Assembly: GCF_021155765.1 (NCBI RefSeq)
Contig: NC_060113.1
Span: forward strand, 222,501 to 286,500
Source of the DNA: Diprion similis
Taxonomy: Eukaryota > Arthropoda > Insecta > Hymenoptera > Diprionidae
Direction of reading: 5' to 3'
DNA: 64,000 bases
The position numbers were made by a program, and so were the translations under genes. Below, piece by piece: positions 54,001 to 62,261 of the stretch; the first letter of the stretch is position 1, and every line of letters begins with the position of its first letter. The notes beneath the pieces are model-generated. The model saw nothing but the letters and a program-made list of their open reading frames with translations, was not told where the DNA came from and made no database searches.

Positions 54001-57000
54001 TAAGTCATAGTTCTGGTAGACTGCAGTGTCGATTGTAATCATTTAAGTAATTAAAATTCCTCAACACTGCTTTCTGTGAAGTAACGTATAACGAAGATGC
54101 AAATTTTTTTCTTTGTCAGGATATTCCAGGACCACCAAATAATTTGCAATTTATTGACATAACTATGACAAGTATGCGTGTCACCTGGGATCCACCGAAG
54201 ATGCGTAACGGTCAGATCGTTGGATACATTGTGGCGTACGAGACTGCAGAACAAAACGATCGTGAGTTATCCGGAAATATGTCTTTAGATAGCTTACCCG
54301 CTGTTAACAACAACAACAACAACACCAACATCAATAATAATAATGACAACAATAATAATAATATTAGTAATAATCTTTTCGTCAGCTGATGGTAACGGCA
54401 AAACATATACCCCATATAGTGAAAGATTTTATAATATTTGACGTTTTTAGGGTTTAGCAAACAAGTTAAACAGAAAGTAACAGAAACAAGCCTGCTTGTC
54501 CAACCATTGGAAGAAAAAGTTACCTACACATTCACAGTCAGAGCTCAAACCATTGATTTTGGACCACCAATTTCTGGCAACGTTACAACCGGGCCACAGC
54601 ATGGATCACCTGTAGCACCCAGCGAGCTTGCCGTTTCGAAAACTGTAACCAGCGTCGACCTGCAGTGGACCAATGGAGCATCTGGCAAGGGGCCTTTACT
54701 AGGGTATTACATTGAAACTAGACGCAAAGGTGAGTAGTTACATAGCTTGATTCATTCGTGTCCTTGAATTTCTAATAATTAAGTCCAATTCAATTGATTT
54801 TTCAATTCTTTTGTTCGCTATTCCTATTTGTCTATAAGAAAGTTGAGTTTCCTTGGCCTTTTCAGTACCAGGTAATAATTAAAAAAAAAAAAAAAAAAAA
54901 AAGTTTTCACACACATAAATTTGTATTATTTTACAAATTTTAATTTTAATTATTTTTTTTTGCACATTTACTTTTATATTAACACGGTTATATTGTTGTT
55001 TCATATCACATAACAGCTATGGAAGATTGGCAGCATTGTAAGTGAGAATACACGTAGATTTGCTGATGGCCAGCAATCTAGATGTTGCATATCCTAGGCT
55101 GCAGTCAAGTATACATTTCATATACATAGATCCTGTACACAGAAGACGTACCATTTGACATTGTACAGTCGTTTGGAGTGAATACATTAGTGCGGACAAT
55201 AAGAGATAAAATAGATGTTTACTAGTTATCATCTGAGATATTATTTGGGGGGACATTTCACGACTTTTCAATTAGGCGATCAAAATCTTCATTCATAAAC
55301 TCCCGTTTCAAAATTGTATACTCGACTGCATCAGCGTTTGTCAGCACGAGAAGTGTTTTCTTCATTCTCTTTTTAATCCCTCTATGCCATACTTACACGG
55401 TGTGAAACTAATTATATCGACGAACTCAGTGTGCGGAATAAGAAATAAATAGGTAGCCCATTGATTAACATTCAAATTAATTGTATGAGTGACGTATGCA
55501 TACATTTCCATTGTGCAGTACAAAATTGTTTAACAAATATTCCCTCCTACACTCCTCCTTTGTGTTGCTCATTTATTTTAAATAGTTGCTCAATTGGAAA
55601 CCATTGTTTGCAAGTCTTCCTGCCAGATATGAAAATTGGAAGAAGTACGTAGTCTCAGATTTGTGGATTTAACAAGGATTTTTAACTTTCACGAAACCGT
55701 GTAATTTTAATCATGTCGATATGTAATACTCATTGATATGAAAACATCCATTTTCTCATATATGAACTTAATCATCCAGCGATACAAAAAAACTCACCCT
55801 ACCAACTTGGTTTCCTACATTGTCAAATACTTATATTGATTTTATGTGACTTTATGCTTTTGACAAATCGTATGCTTCAACAGTAGCGAAACATGTATAT
55901 ACGCTAAAAAAGTAACACGACTGATAGAAGTTGAATCAAAATCTTGTATAGAAGATATACAGTGTATTGTATTGCGCCATTTCAATGTGATATATCCTTA
56001 TAGATTAGGTTTTTCCATGTTTAGTTGCCTTGGCCATAAAGTGTGATTAATTATTTTGTACCTAGTCGTCAGAACTAAAAGTTTAACACCAACCCTGAAT
56101 GTTTTCAAACTTTGTTTATCAACTACTATAAAAATGTTCATTTCAGATGATGCCCGCTGGCAAACGATAGTGAAGAGCACCAATGGCCCGCTTACAGAAT
56201 ATACAATATCTTACCAGAATCTTCTACCTTCTACCTCATATTTATTTAGAGTGATATCATACAATCGGTATGGTATCAGCTATCCAGCATATTCAAAGGA
56301 TGCGGTAATTTGAAATTTTTTTTATCTGTGTTCGAACTTTAATGTCAGTAAAACCACACAACGAGTATATGTAATTGTTAATGATTTATTTTTCCGTCAA
56401 GGTTTTAACTCCCTCAAAGCTGTACTTTGAGTATGGATATCTTCAACACCGACCATTCTATCGACAAACCTGGTTCATGGTAGCTTTAGCTGCGTGCTCA
56501 GTTATTATAATAATCATGGTAATAGCAATATTGTGCGTCAAGAGTAAAAGCTATAAATACAAACGTAAGTAAAGGTCCGGTATTGCAGCTCGGTGCAGGA
56601 GTGCTGGATGACACAGATAACAAATATTGAAAATCCTTTTTTCAGAAGAAGCCCAAAAAACTCTGGAGGAATCGATGGCCATGGACGTGGATGATCGGCA
56701 GGAATCTGATTTGGAATTGTACAGATCGCGACATGCTGGTGGAGGAGCGATGAACGTGGCAAGCACTTGCGGCACGTTGGGCAAGCGAGGCACCTTGGCT
56801 CGTAAATCCGCACATCATCCCCCGCCTCCGACAATGCTGGGTAAATCTCCACCACGACCTTCTCCAGCATCCGTGGCTTATCACAGTGACGAGGAGAGTT
56901 TGAAGGGCTATGATGAAAACCCTGATGACAGTAGCGTAACGGAAAAACCGTCTGAGATTAGTTCTACGGATTCACAGGTAATGACAGAGAGTTTTCTTCG

Positions 57001-57310
57001 AGCTTCCCTCTACTTCTACGGAAGTTTGAGAACGAAACTAATTACTTCGTTGGGAATATCATTTCAGGGATCTGAAAGTGAAAATGAGAGTGTCCAGTCT
57101 GATCCTCACTCCTTTGTCAACCACTATGCAAACGTCAACGATTCGTTGAGACAGTCATGGAAACGACAAAAACCGGTTAGAAATTATTCCTCCTATACAG
57201 ATTCTGAGCCAGAAGGCAGCGCGGTGGTCAGTCTGAACGGAGGACAGATCATAATGAACAACATGGCAAGGTCGAGGGCTCCTTTGCCCGGTTTTTCGTC
57301 GTTTGTATGA
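28709..57310 (+). CDS. sdk: Sidekick, homophilic Ig/FN3 cell adhesion receptor
   Basis: Sidekick proteins are single-pass adhesion receptors that bind like to like at synaptic laminae and epithelial tricellular vertices. I rebuilt 32 coding exons, all with matching phases, summing to 6,576 nt (2,191 residues; animal Sidekicks are about 2,170-2,220). The order is signal peptide, six Ig domains, thirteen FN3 domains, one membrane helix and a cytoplasmic tail ending GFSSFV, the PDZ-binding end typical of Sidekick. Exon groups are listed in the separate block entries. The first coding exon is 28709-28862; the second begins at 44782, leaving a 15.9-kb intron. The start ATG is followed by a basic stretch and then a hydrophobic signal sequence. 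Several introns contain possible extra in-frame exons. Confidence 0.97.
29488..29510. repeat. 23-base G run
   Basis: An uninterrupted run of 23 G on the + strand in sdk intron 1, able to form a G-quadruplex. Confidence 0.95.
30018..30036. repeat. (TA)n microsatellite
   Basis: A short TA dinucleotide run within sdk intron 1. Confidence 0.9.
31230..31250. repeat. (TCG)n microsatellite
   Basis: Seven GTC/TCG trinucleotides, CpG-rich compared with the surrounding AT-rich intron. Confidence 0.9.
32067..32095. repeat. (AT)n microsatellite
   Basis: An AT dinucleotide run in sdk intron 1. Confidence 0.95.
34357..34404. repeat. (GGAT)n microsatellite
   Basis: About eleven GGAT tetranucleotides with one extra G. 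It produces repetitive open frames on both strands, which are artefacts. Confidence 0.95.
35047..35067. repeat. (CA)n microsatellite
   Basis: A short CA dinucleotide run in sdk intron 1. Confidence 0.9.
36790..36819. repeat. 30-base G run
   Basis: An uninterrupted run of 30 G on the + strand in sdk intron 1. Confidence 0.95.
37954..38201. repeat. Imperfect inverted repeat (foldback element)
   Basis: The left arm at 37954-37993 and the right arm at 38162-38201 are reverse complements with about 35 of 40 positions matching; both contain ATTCAAvATGGCGGAwCCAATA-like sequence. Weaker complementarity continues inward. A 20-base direct repeat, near GATTACGAATCTGA, occurs at about 37936 and 38056. 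It looks like a non-autonomous mobile-element remnant. No transposase and no clear target-site duplication are visible. Confidence 0.7.
38903..38935. repeat. (TA)n microsatellite, first of a pair
   Basis: A TA dinucleotide run followed 20 bases later by a second one. Confidence 0.95.
38956..39001. repeat. (TA)n microsatellite, second of a pair
   Basis: A 46-base TA run close to the previous one. Together they form a self-complementary AT-rich stretch of about 100 bases. Confidence 0.95.
41969..42018. other. Two adjacent perfect hairpins
   Basis: The first hairpin is an 11-bp perfect stem, GCGGAATAAAG / CTTTATTCCGC, with a 1-base centre (41969-41991). The second is GCGCA / TGCGC with an 8-base loop (42001-42018). 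The same GCGAATAAAGT core recurs at about 41957 and 42031. No known RNA family was recognised. Confidence 0.65.
42413..42443. repeat. 31-base G run
   Basis: An uninterrupted run of 31 G on the + strand, preceded by GGCGGGGT. It is the third long G run in sdk intron 1. Confidence 0.95.
42799..42854. repeat. (CATA)n microsatellite
   Basis: About fourteen perfect CATA tetranucleotides in sdk intron 1. Confidence 0.95.
44782..47037 (+). other. sdk: sdk Ig1-Ig4 block (homophilic adhesion unit)
   Basis: Exons 44782-44877, 45449-45628, 45757-45976, 46082-46255, 46360-46568, 46676-46826 and 46910-47037 encode four Ig domains. Ig1 has ILQCQAR...GIYYCVASN, Ig3 has LHCIANA...GQYTCHVS and Ig4 has ISIPCDAVG...GMFQCLATN, each with the two disulfide cysteines and the core Trp. 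Ig2 keeps the DxGxY-like turn (ESDMGYYRARA) and VVWL but lacks both usual cysteines. In vertebrate Sidekicks Ig1-Ig4 are known to fold as a horseshoe that mediates homophilic binding. Confidence 0.93.
44960..45011. repeat. (CA)n microsatellite in an sdk intron
   Basis: A 52-base CA run in the short intron between the two Ig1 exons. Confidence 0.95.
47226..47339 (+). other. sdk: Candidate in-frame cassette exon of sdk between Ig4 and Ig5
   Basis: The acceptor TTCTCGTTGGGCAG ends at 47225 and a donor AAACA|GTAAGG follows 47339. The 114-nt segment is a multiple of three, is open in the sdk phase and splices without stops to the flanking exons (47037 and 48442). It would add 38 residues with about ten Arg/Lys, including GKRVARRAAG. 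Read through instead, the frame stays open to a TAG at 47423-47425 with an AATAAA at 47405-47410, so a truncated form is also possible. It is predicted from splice signals only. Confidence 0.4.
48442..49260 (+). other. sdk: sdk Ig5-Ig6 block
   Basis: Exons 48442-48561, 48649-48804 and 48892-49018 plus the first half of 49102-49403. Ig5 shows SITCKAVAAPVPNVTWIYN and DAGKYTCIRANEAG. Ig6 shows AELQCKVSSDP, IAWFHN and DVGEYMCSVVSPGG. Both have the canonical cysteine pair. Ig6 runs directly into the first FN3 domain within one exon. Confidence 0.94.
54262..54450 (+). other. sdk intron with an in-frame (AAY)n tract
   Basis: This 189-nt intron stays open for 129 nt (42 codons) past its donor, because of an AAC/AAT repeat at 54305-54365 that reads as poly-Asn, then reaches a TGA at 54387-54389. 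The GTGAGT donor and TTTTTAG acceptor are good, so it is treated as an intron. Confidence 0.75.
54866..54871 (+). other. sdk: Candidate 6-nt microexon of sdk (FN3-13)
   Basis: TACCAG lies between a pyrimidine-rich acceptor (CTTGGCCTTTTCAG) and a donor (GTAATA). Inclusion keeps the frame and would add Val-Pro after the RRK at the end of the exon ending 54729. Confidence 0.25.
55017..55037 (+). other. sdk: Candidate 21-nt microexon of sdk (FN3-13)
   Basis: A 21-nt segment between the acceptor CACATAACAG and a near-perfect donor GTAAGTGAG. It is in frame with both flanking exons and would replace D by AMEDWQHY between RRK and DARWQ in the last FN3 domain. Confidence 0.35.
55627..55644 (+). other. 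sdk: Candidate 18-nt microexon of sdk (FN3-13)
   Basis: An 18-nt segment after a strong acceptor (AGTCTTCCTGCCAG) and before a donor GTACGT. It is in frame and would insert DMKIGR, changing RRKDDARW to RRKDMKIGRNDARW. The TGC just before the acceptor CAG resembles the UGC motif known upstream of neuronal microexons. Confidence 0.3.
56402..57310 (+). other. sdk: sdk transmembrane helix and cytoplasmic tail
   Basis: Exons 56402-56564, 56646-56977 and 57068-57310. The membrane span is within WFMVALAACSVIIIIMVIAI and is followed by KSKSYKYK. The tail contains TLEESMAMD, PPRPSPASVAYHSDEES, HSFVNHYANVND, a SWKRQKP motif and ends GFSSFV. The HSFVNHY block and the end match the family. The last exon ends with TGA at 57308-57310. 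Confidence 0.95.
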
Positions 57311-58238
57311 TCCGTGATTTCACTCCAAAGAACTAACAATATAAAGACTTCAACCAAATCCCCAAAAAGTGTACGTGTATGTGGACGTGAAAAAAGTGAC
57401 AATAACACAGACTACTATTAATTTCAGAGGAAGACGAGTAATGGTGGTGAGCCCAGTTAATGCAGGGTAAAACTGATGCACCCAGCTAACACTTGATACA
57501 AGAACATTTACTGAAATGCATTTCTTTTCAGTTATAGATCATCTTGATATTGTGATATATTGTTACATATATTATACTATATTATTTATAACTTTAGGCG
57601 CTGTCAATTTTTTACGCGAATAAGCTCAAGCATACTTTTAGCGATTAGATAGTAGTTAGCCAAAAAGTATTAGATAATGGCCTACTCATCAACCGCATAA
57701 TTTTCTCTTTATGTTTCAAATCATGACTCTTAGTGTAGATAGTTACGTGAAAATAATTGACTGTAAAATAGTTTATTATCAGTGAATAATGTATCTTATC
57801 ATGGGCCATAATCTTCAGTTTGTACTTTAGGATAAGAAACAAGAACATAATAGCCTCATTGATCTATCCTAAAATCGATTGATTTATAGGAGAAAAGAAC
57901 TTTGGACACCAAAGTCTCCCCAAAACCGTTATAGTATCAATGTATCTTTTGAAATCGAATAACTTTAAGTAATTACGCTCATCATTCCGTGAGAATTTTT
58001 TTTTTTTCTTCATTTAAAGTGAACCTGGAGAAGGATTGATGTTACTTAAAACGAAATTGATTTATCCATCGTAACATCTTGATCCCAGCCACATGGTGCA
58101 ATCTATTTAAACAAATGTCAAGAGTATTGGAGCATTTATTAGTACATTACGATTAGCAAGAAATGGACTGCGAATTTAATTTCGTAACGAAAACTCATTC
58201 GCGAGTCTGAACCGAATTAAGACCGCATTGATAAACTT

Positions 58239-58242
<4 letters not shown>

Positions 58243-58306
<64 letters not shown>
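58243..58306. repeat. (AT)n microsatellite
   Basis: A 64-base AT run, in the probable sdk 3' UTR. Confidence 0.95.
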
Positions 58307-58311
<5 letters not shown>

Positions 58312-58861
58312 TACGTGCGAGACAATGAGATGATCCTACTTTTCAATCTTAGTATCGCAACTTCGGCTCTAGAATTCATTTCGAAATTCTAGGCGTAAAA
58401 GAAATTTAGGCAAATGTCAACTTCTTGAGTCTGTTTCAGATATTGCGAGTGACTTAAGCAAATAGAGAATCGTTTCTATAAATCATACATAATCCCGCTA
58501 AGCTTATTAATTAGTCGTATGTTAAGAATGATTTCTTCTATTGCATTTTTTGTAATGCTATTTTCCTATTACATTGTCTAGGACCAATTCATGGGTAATA
58601 GAAAAAGGCTGATGTTTCTACTTATATCTTAACGACTATATCAACTCAAAATAGTTACATGTCGAAGAGTCCAGAGCATGTACACATATGAGATGCAGTG
58701 ATTCTAATTTTTTAGATGATGACCCTGTCTACTTAATGGAAAAGACACGAAAATTGTTGCTACTTATGGTATGCTGTGGACTTTTTAATCGATAATAATG
58801 TAGATTTCATGACATCTTAGCAATCAATTAAAGATCACCATCCGGTGTTGTAACAAAGAGC

Positions 58862-58862
<1 letters not shown>

Positions 58863-58915
<53 letters not shown>
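58863..58915. repeat. (TAA)n microsatellite
   Basis: About seventeen TAA trinucleotides, in the probable sdk 3' UTR. Confidence 0.95.
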
Positions 58916-58917
<2 letters not shown>

Positions 58918-59099
58918 TAGAAGGAACACGACGTGTCTCTTGAACACTGCCAACAAATTTTTTAGTTCAAATTTTGTATTATTTATATTACCTTACTTTT
59001 GTAATTAATATTAATATAAATTATAAACTGATTAATAAATTAATCAAATTATAATGCATTTATACCGCGAATTCAATTCTAGCTATATGTTATCCTTTT

Positions 59100-59105
59100 A
59101 ATAAA
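59100..59105 (+). terminator. Candidate distal sdk polyadenylation signal
   Basis: AATAAA on the + strand 1.8 kb after the sdk stop. It is the last obvious signal before the convergent AIMP2 gene. Confidence 0.4.
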
Positions 59106-59266
59106 GATTTATGAATTTCTGACGTTTGAACTGTTCATTATAAAGTTACGTAAGGTACGTGTCGATGATTTCTGACTTATGAAAGGCAAAGTGTAAAAAC
59201 CAGGATGAAATTGTATGTCAAATGAAAATCAAATACGCTGTTACATTAAAACATAAAATCATTGGC

Positions 59267-59272
59267 TTTATT
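59267..59272 (-). terminator. AIMP2 polyadenylation signal
   Basis: AATAAA on the - strand (TTTATT on +), 43 bases after the AIMP2 stop codon. Confidence 0.7.
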
Positions 59273-59314
59273 AACAAAATATTCTCATCTGTAGTTCAAT
59301 TATTCACAAAGTAA

Positions 59315-61085
59315 TTATTTATGCCAAAAGACATTGTCACATCTATTAAACCAGCTGGTTAAATTACCAGGCAAGTTTGGATTGTCTAACCGTTTGATTG
59401 CCGACCATGCGGCTACATCTGCTATGCTTGGTAAGCTCCTTGGAAGCAGCCATTTTCCATTTCCTAGTTTACCGGCTAGAGCCGCGAGTACAGAGTTTGC
59501 ATGCTTTGGTGACTTTTGGAAGGATAACTCGTGGCAGAGGTCTAGCAAAGAATCAATTTTGGATGCGTCATCTCCACTTTCCCTACTCTCGTAATTATGG
59601 CTGGCAATAAGCCTGCTCAAGTACCTCAGGAGGCTGACTTCACCTAGGAGTGGCGTCCCTCGGGCGCCAGAGATCACTACTTCCAGATCTGTCACTGCAA
59701 ATGAGTGAATATCAGTATCTCGTATTTCCATCACATAGTTTGTCAATTATTTTCAAAATTCTCTGTGTTATCAATTTTCATAGCTATTCCAAATATTTCT
59801 TACCCTTTTTCCATATCAGTGATACCTCGACAGTGTGGTTCTCACTATTGAAGTTTTGCGCAGACAGTGGAAATTCACGGACTGGAGACGTGCTGTTAGA
59901 GTGAGTGTGACAGGAAACACAGATATCCGTATCATTCCAAATATTTTGCAACGCCAGTAATGAAAAAGGTGGCTTAGCAGGATTTGCATTTACCACCAAA
60001 TCCGTGTGAACCTTTTCCTAGAAAGGAAATGATAAACACAGCATGTTGTTAGTTTCAAGTTTGTAATACAATGTTGAACAGAAATTTATATATGTTTACA
60101 AAAAATTTACAGGATGAACAATCACCTTGCTTCTAGGAACAGTGACATGGGTAGTGTTGCTACGTGTAGAATTTCTTAATATTCCAGATAGACTGGAGAC
60201 CTGTTTCTTCAGTTCGGCGAGCTGTGATAGAATTTTTTCTTGTCTGAGTTCCAGCTCTACAACTTCTGGCAACGGACTCTGAAATTTTTTACCAAAGATT
60301 TAAGACACGTAAGGTAGAATAATTGGACAGTGAAATTTTTTCAATCAACTTTAGTTTTGATTGCAATAATTGTTAGTCGGATGAAAAGCAATTGTTTATT
60401 GGTATAAATCAAAAAATACACCACAATCTACTATCGCTAATCCGATCTGCCTAGTAGGTGAAGGTTTTAACATGCAGATTAGTTTCACGTTTCCTTGGTT
60501 ATAAAAAAGTGTGTGGTATTTGTTTTTTCTTAGTCAACATTCAGACTTTGTTAAGACAATCCGTATGTATAATAGATTGAGCCTGATATTGTTTCATACT
60601 TTAAAGGCAGAGCACTATATTAACATTGTTTTCCCTGAATGACCACGTTATGCAAAATACTGTTATATTCTAAAAATTTGGGGGGGTAGAGTCACATTGA
60701 TCAAGCTCGCACAACCGCTTTCTCAGTTGATCGTGATTAGTGCTTGTGGAAATTTTGGGAGGAGTCACACACAGACAAAGGGCAAAAGGAATAAACTTTT
60801 CTCGTCAAACAATGCAGGTTTCACAGGTGAGTTGAATTCAAACAATAGAACGAAAGCGCTAGGTTATATTTAGGTGAATAATGGAAATGAATAAACCTTT
60901 AAAAACTTGATAACCTGTTCGGTAATATCCGACACAATCTTGCTACTCTCGTGGCTCGTGCGGTTACTCAACTTCGGTTGAACCTCAATTATGTTTTTCA
61001 TTATGTACATGCTCTTCAGCTCGTAAACTTCTCCTGGCATCAAGACGATCGGTTTTAACGCGTACATCGTTGTGCCGCAACTCAT
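59315..61085 (-). CDS. AIMP2: Aminoacyl tRNA synthase complex-interacting multifunctional protein 2 (p38)
   Basis: AIMP2 is the scaffold of the cytoplasmic multi-tRNA-synthetase complex. On the - strand the exons are 61085-60897, 60278-60126, 60017-59804 and 59694-59315, joining in frame to about 311 residues (the human protein has 320). The N-terminus MYALKPIVLMPGEVYELKSM matches the lysyl-tRNA-synthetase-binding segment. A Leu-rich coiled coil follows (LELRQEKILSQLAELKKQV). Then come a thioredoxin-like part with DLVVNANPAKPPFSLLALQ and VSLIWKK, and a GST-C-like end with LAGKLGNGKWLLP and SIADVAAWSAIK. The ATG chosen is the only one before the conserved N-terminal motif. It is divergent from NURF301. 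Confidence 0.94.
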
Positions 61086-62261
61086 TTTCGTTCACGCAAG
61101 TATCGGATAACGTAACGCGATTATTTCAATATCCCGAAAAAATCTTTCCTCCCTGTCGTATCGGTTCGTATTCTTCGCTTTAGCTAGACGGCCATTTTGT
61201 TTCCCTTAATATGTATGTACACCAGAGCAATTTTTGGCAGATCGTCCGACGGGAGCCGGGGTAACAGGAGGGAGGATATCCTATGCCTATCCCTTTCTGC
61301 GCAAACTGCCAAGACGAATACTAAAATCCTACAGATGGCGCGGCCGATCGGGTTTAAGCGCGAGTAGACCGAGTACTAAAAAAAGCGTGTTTCGTTTTTT
61401 TTCTCCTTCAACCGAAAGTTATTCAGACAACCTAAGCGTTATCGTTGAAATAACACCGAGCGACCGGTGCGTTGTCCGTTAAATATCAGATTAATCTATT
61501 TAAGATAAATAGTGACGACGCTGACGAAGGTATTTCGTGGCGAGGGTGAAAACTTGTAGATACATTAACTCCGTACACGCATTTTACCCATATCTCGACT
61601 TGGGGTACATGGAATATGGCGCTTTTTCCAAAACCCACGGCGCCACCTACTGTTGATGTGTCAGGAATTCGTCTAGTTACGAGCGATGTGATTGGGCCTC
61701 GATTTCGTTTCACGTGAATGTGTCGAATAAATATTTAAACCAAATGTGGGATAAATGAATCTAACGGCTGACTCGTGAACCGGAATATTAAATAAATAAT
61801 ATATTTTGAAGAATCGTGTGATATAAACGTTGCGCTAACCCTGATTTATGAACAGATGCTCGACAGAGTTGACATGGCGGCGTTTCGCTCAGCCAATTGG
61901 AACACCGCTCTCTTAGTGGCTCGGCTATTGTAATTTCCCCTCACATTCGCGTCAGTGATTAATTCTGTGCTTCGTTTTGTCGTTATTGATAATAAATCTT
62001 CCCGTTTATTGTTGGACAACGTCGATTGTTAGCTCCGTTTAAACCGCGGAAGGTGTAAGGGATACCACCGGTGGACGTTTATGATGGTAAATAGGTGTTT
62101 GGTCACGTGACTATAGCCGAAAAATGGCGCAAAGATCAGAGTACAAACATGGGATCCATTTCGTTGCAACGGTGTCATTTGTATTTGTTTACAAGCGCGC
62201 GTTTTCATAAACCACGTGTTAAGTAGGGTTGACGTTAATTGACACTCGATAAAAGGCAATA
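61086..62261. promoter_or_regulatory. Bidirectional promoter region of AIMP2 and NURF301
   Basis: A 1.2-kb interval between two divergent start codons. It has CACGTG E-boxes at 61711-61716, 62104-62109 (inside the 10-bp palindrome GTCACGTGAC at 62102-62111) and 62213-62218. It also has GGCCATTTTG or ATGGCGGC/AATGGCGC motifs at about 61189, 61873 and 62122, like YY1/Pho sites near housekeeping promoters. The open frame at 61234-61482 has no recognisable content. Confidence 0.55.

Larger units (their letters stand above)
49261..56420 (+). other. sdk: sdk thirteen fibronectin type III domains
   Basis: Exons 49102-49403, 49496-49681, 49764-50069, 50210-50536, 50637-50833, 50980-51189, 51285-51539, 51623-51851, 51947-52249, 52339-52519, 52590-52805, 52905-53101, 53177-53373, 53466-53705, 53802-53999, 54120-54261, 54451-54729 and 56147-56304. 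Each domain shows the FN3 Trp of strand B (for example INVSWVPG, VTVRWSPP, VRVTWDPP-like) and the Tyr of strand F (YQFRVSAVN, YEIVMKAYN, YRIQVLAFN). Thirteen is the number known for Sidekick. The donor after 51539 (ATC|GTCGGT) is unusually weak. Confidence 0.93.
57311..59314. other. sdk 3' UTR and convergent intergenic region
   Basis: A 2-kb noncoding stretch between two convergent genes, with two long microsatellites. A + strand AATAAA at 59100-59105 could end a long sdk 3' UTR. The AIMP2 signal lies about 160 bases further on. Confidence 0.65.

Noticed and set aside
61234..61482. 82-codon open frame between AIMP2 and NURF301
   Set aside because: It lies in the shared promoter region, has no recognisable motif, and its apparent start is not an ATG in a good context.
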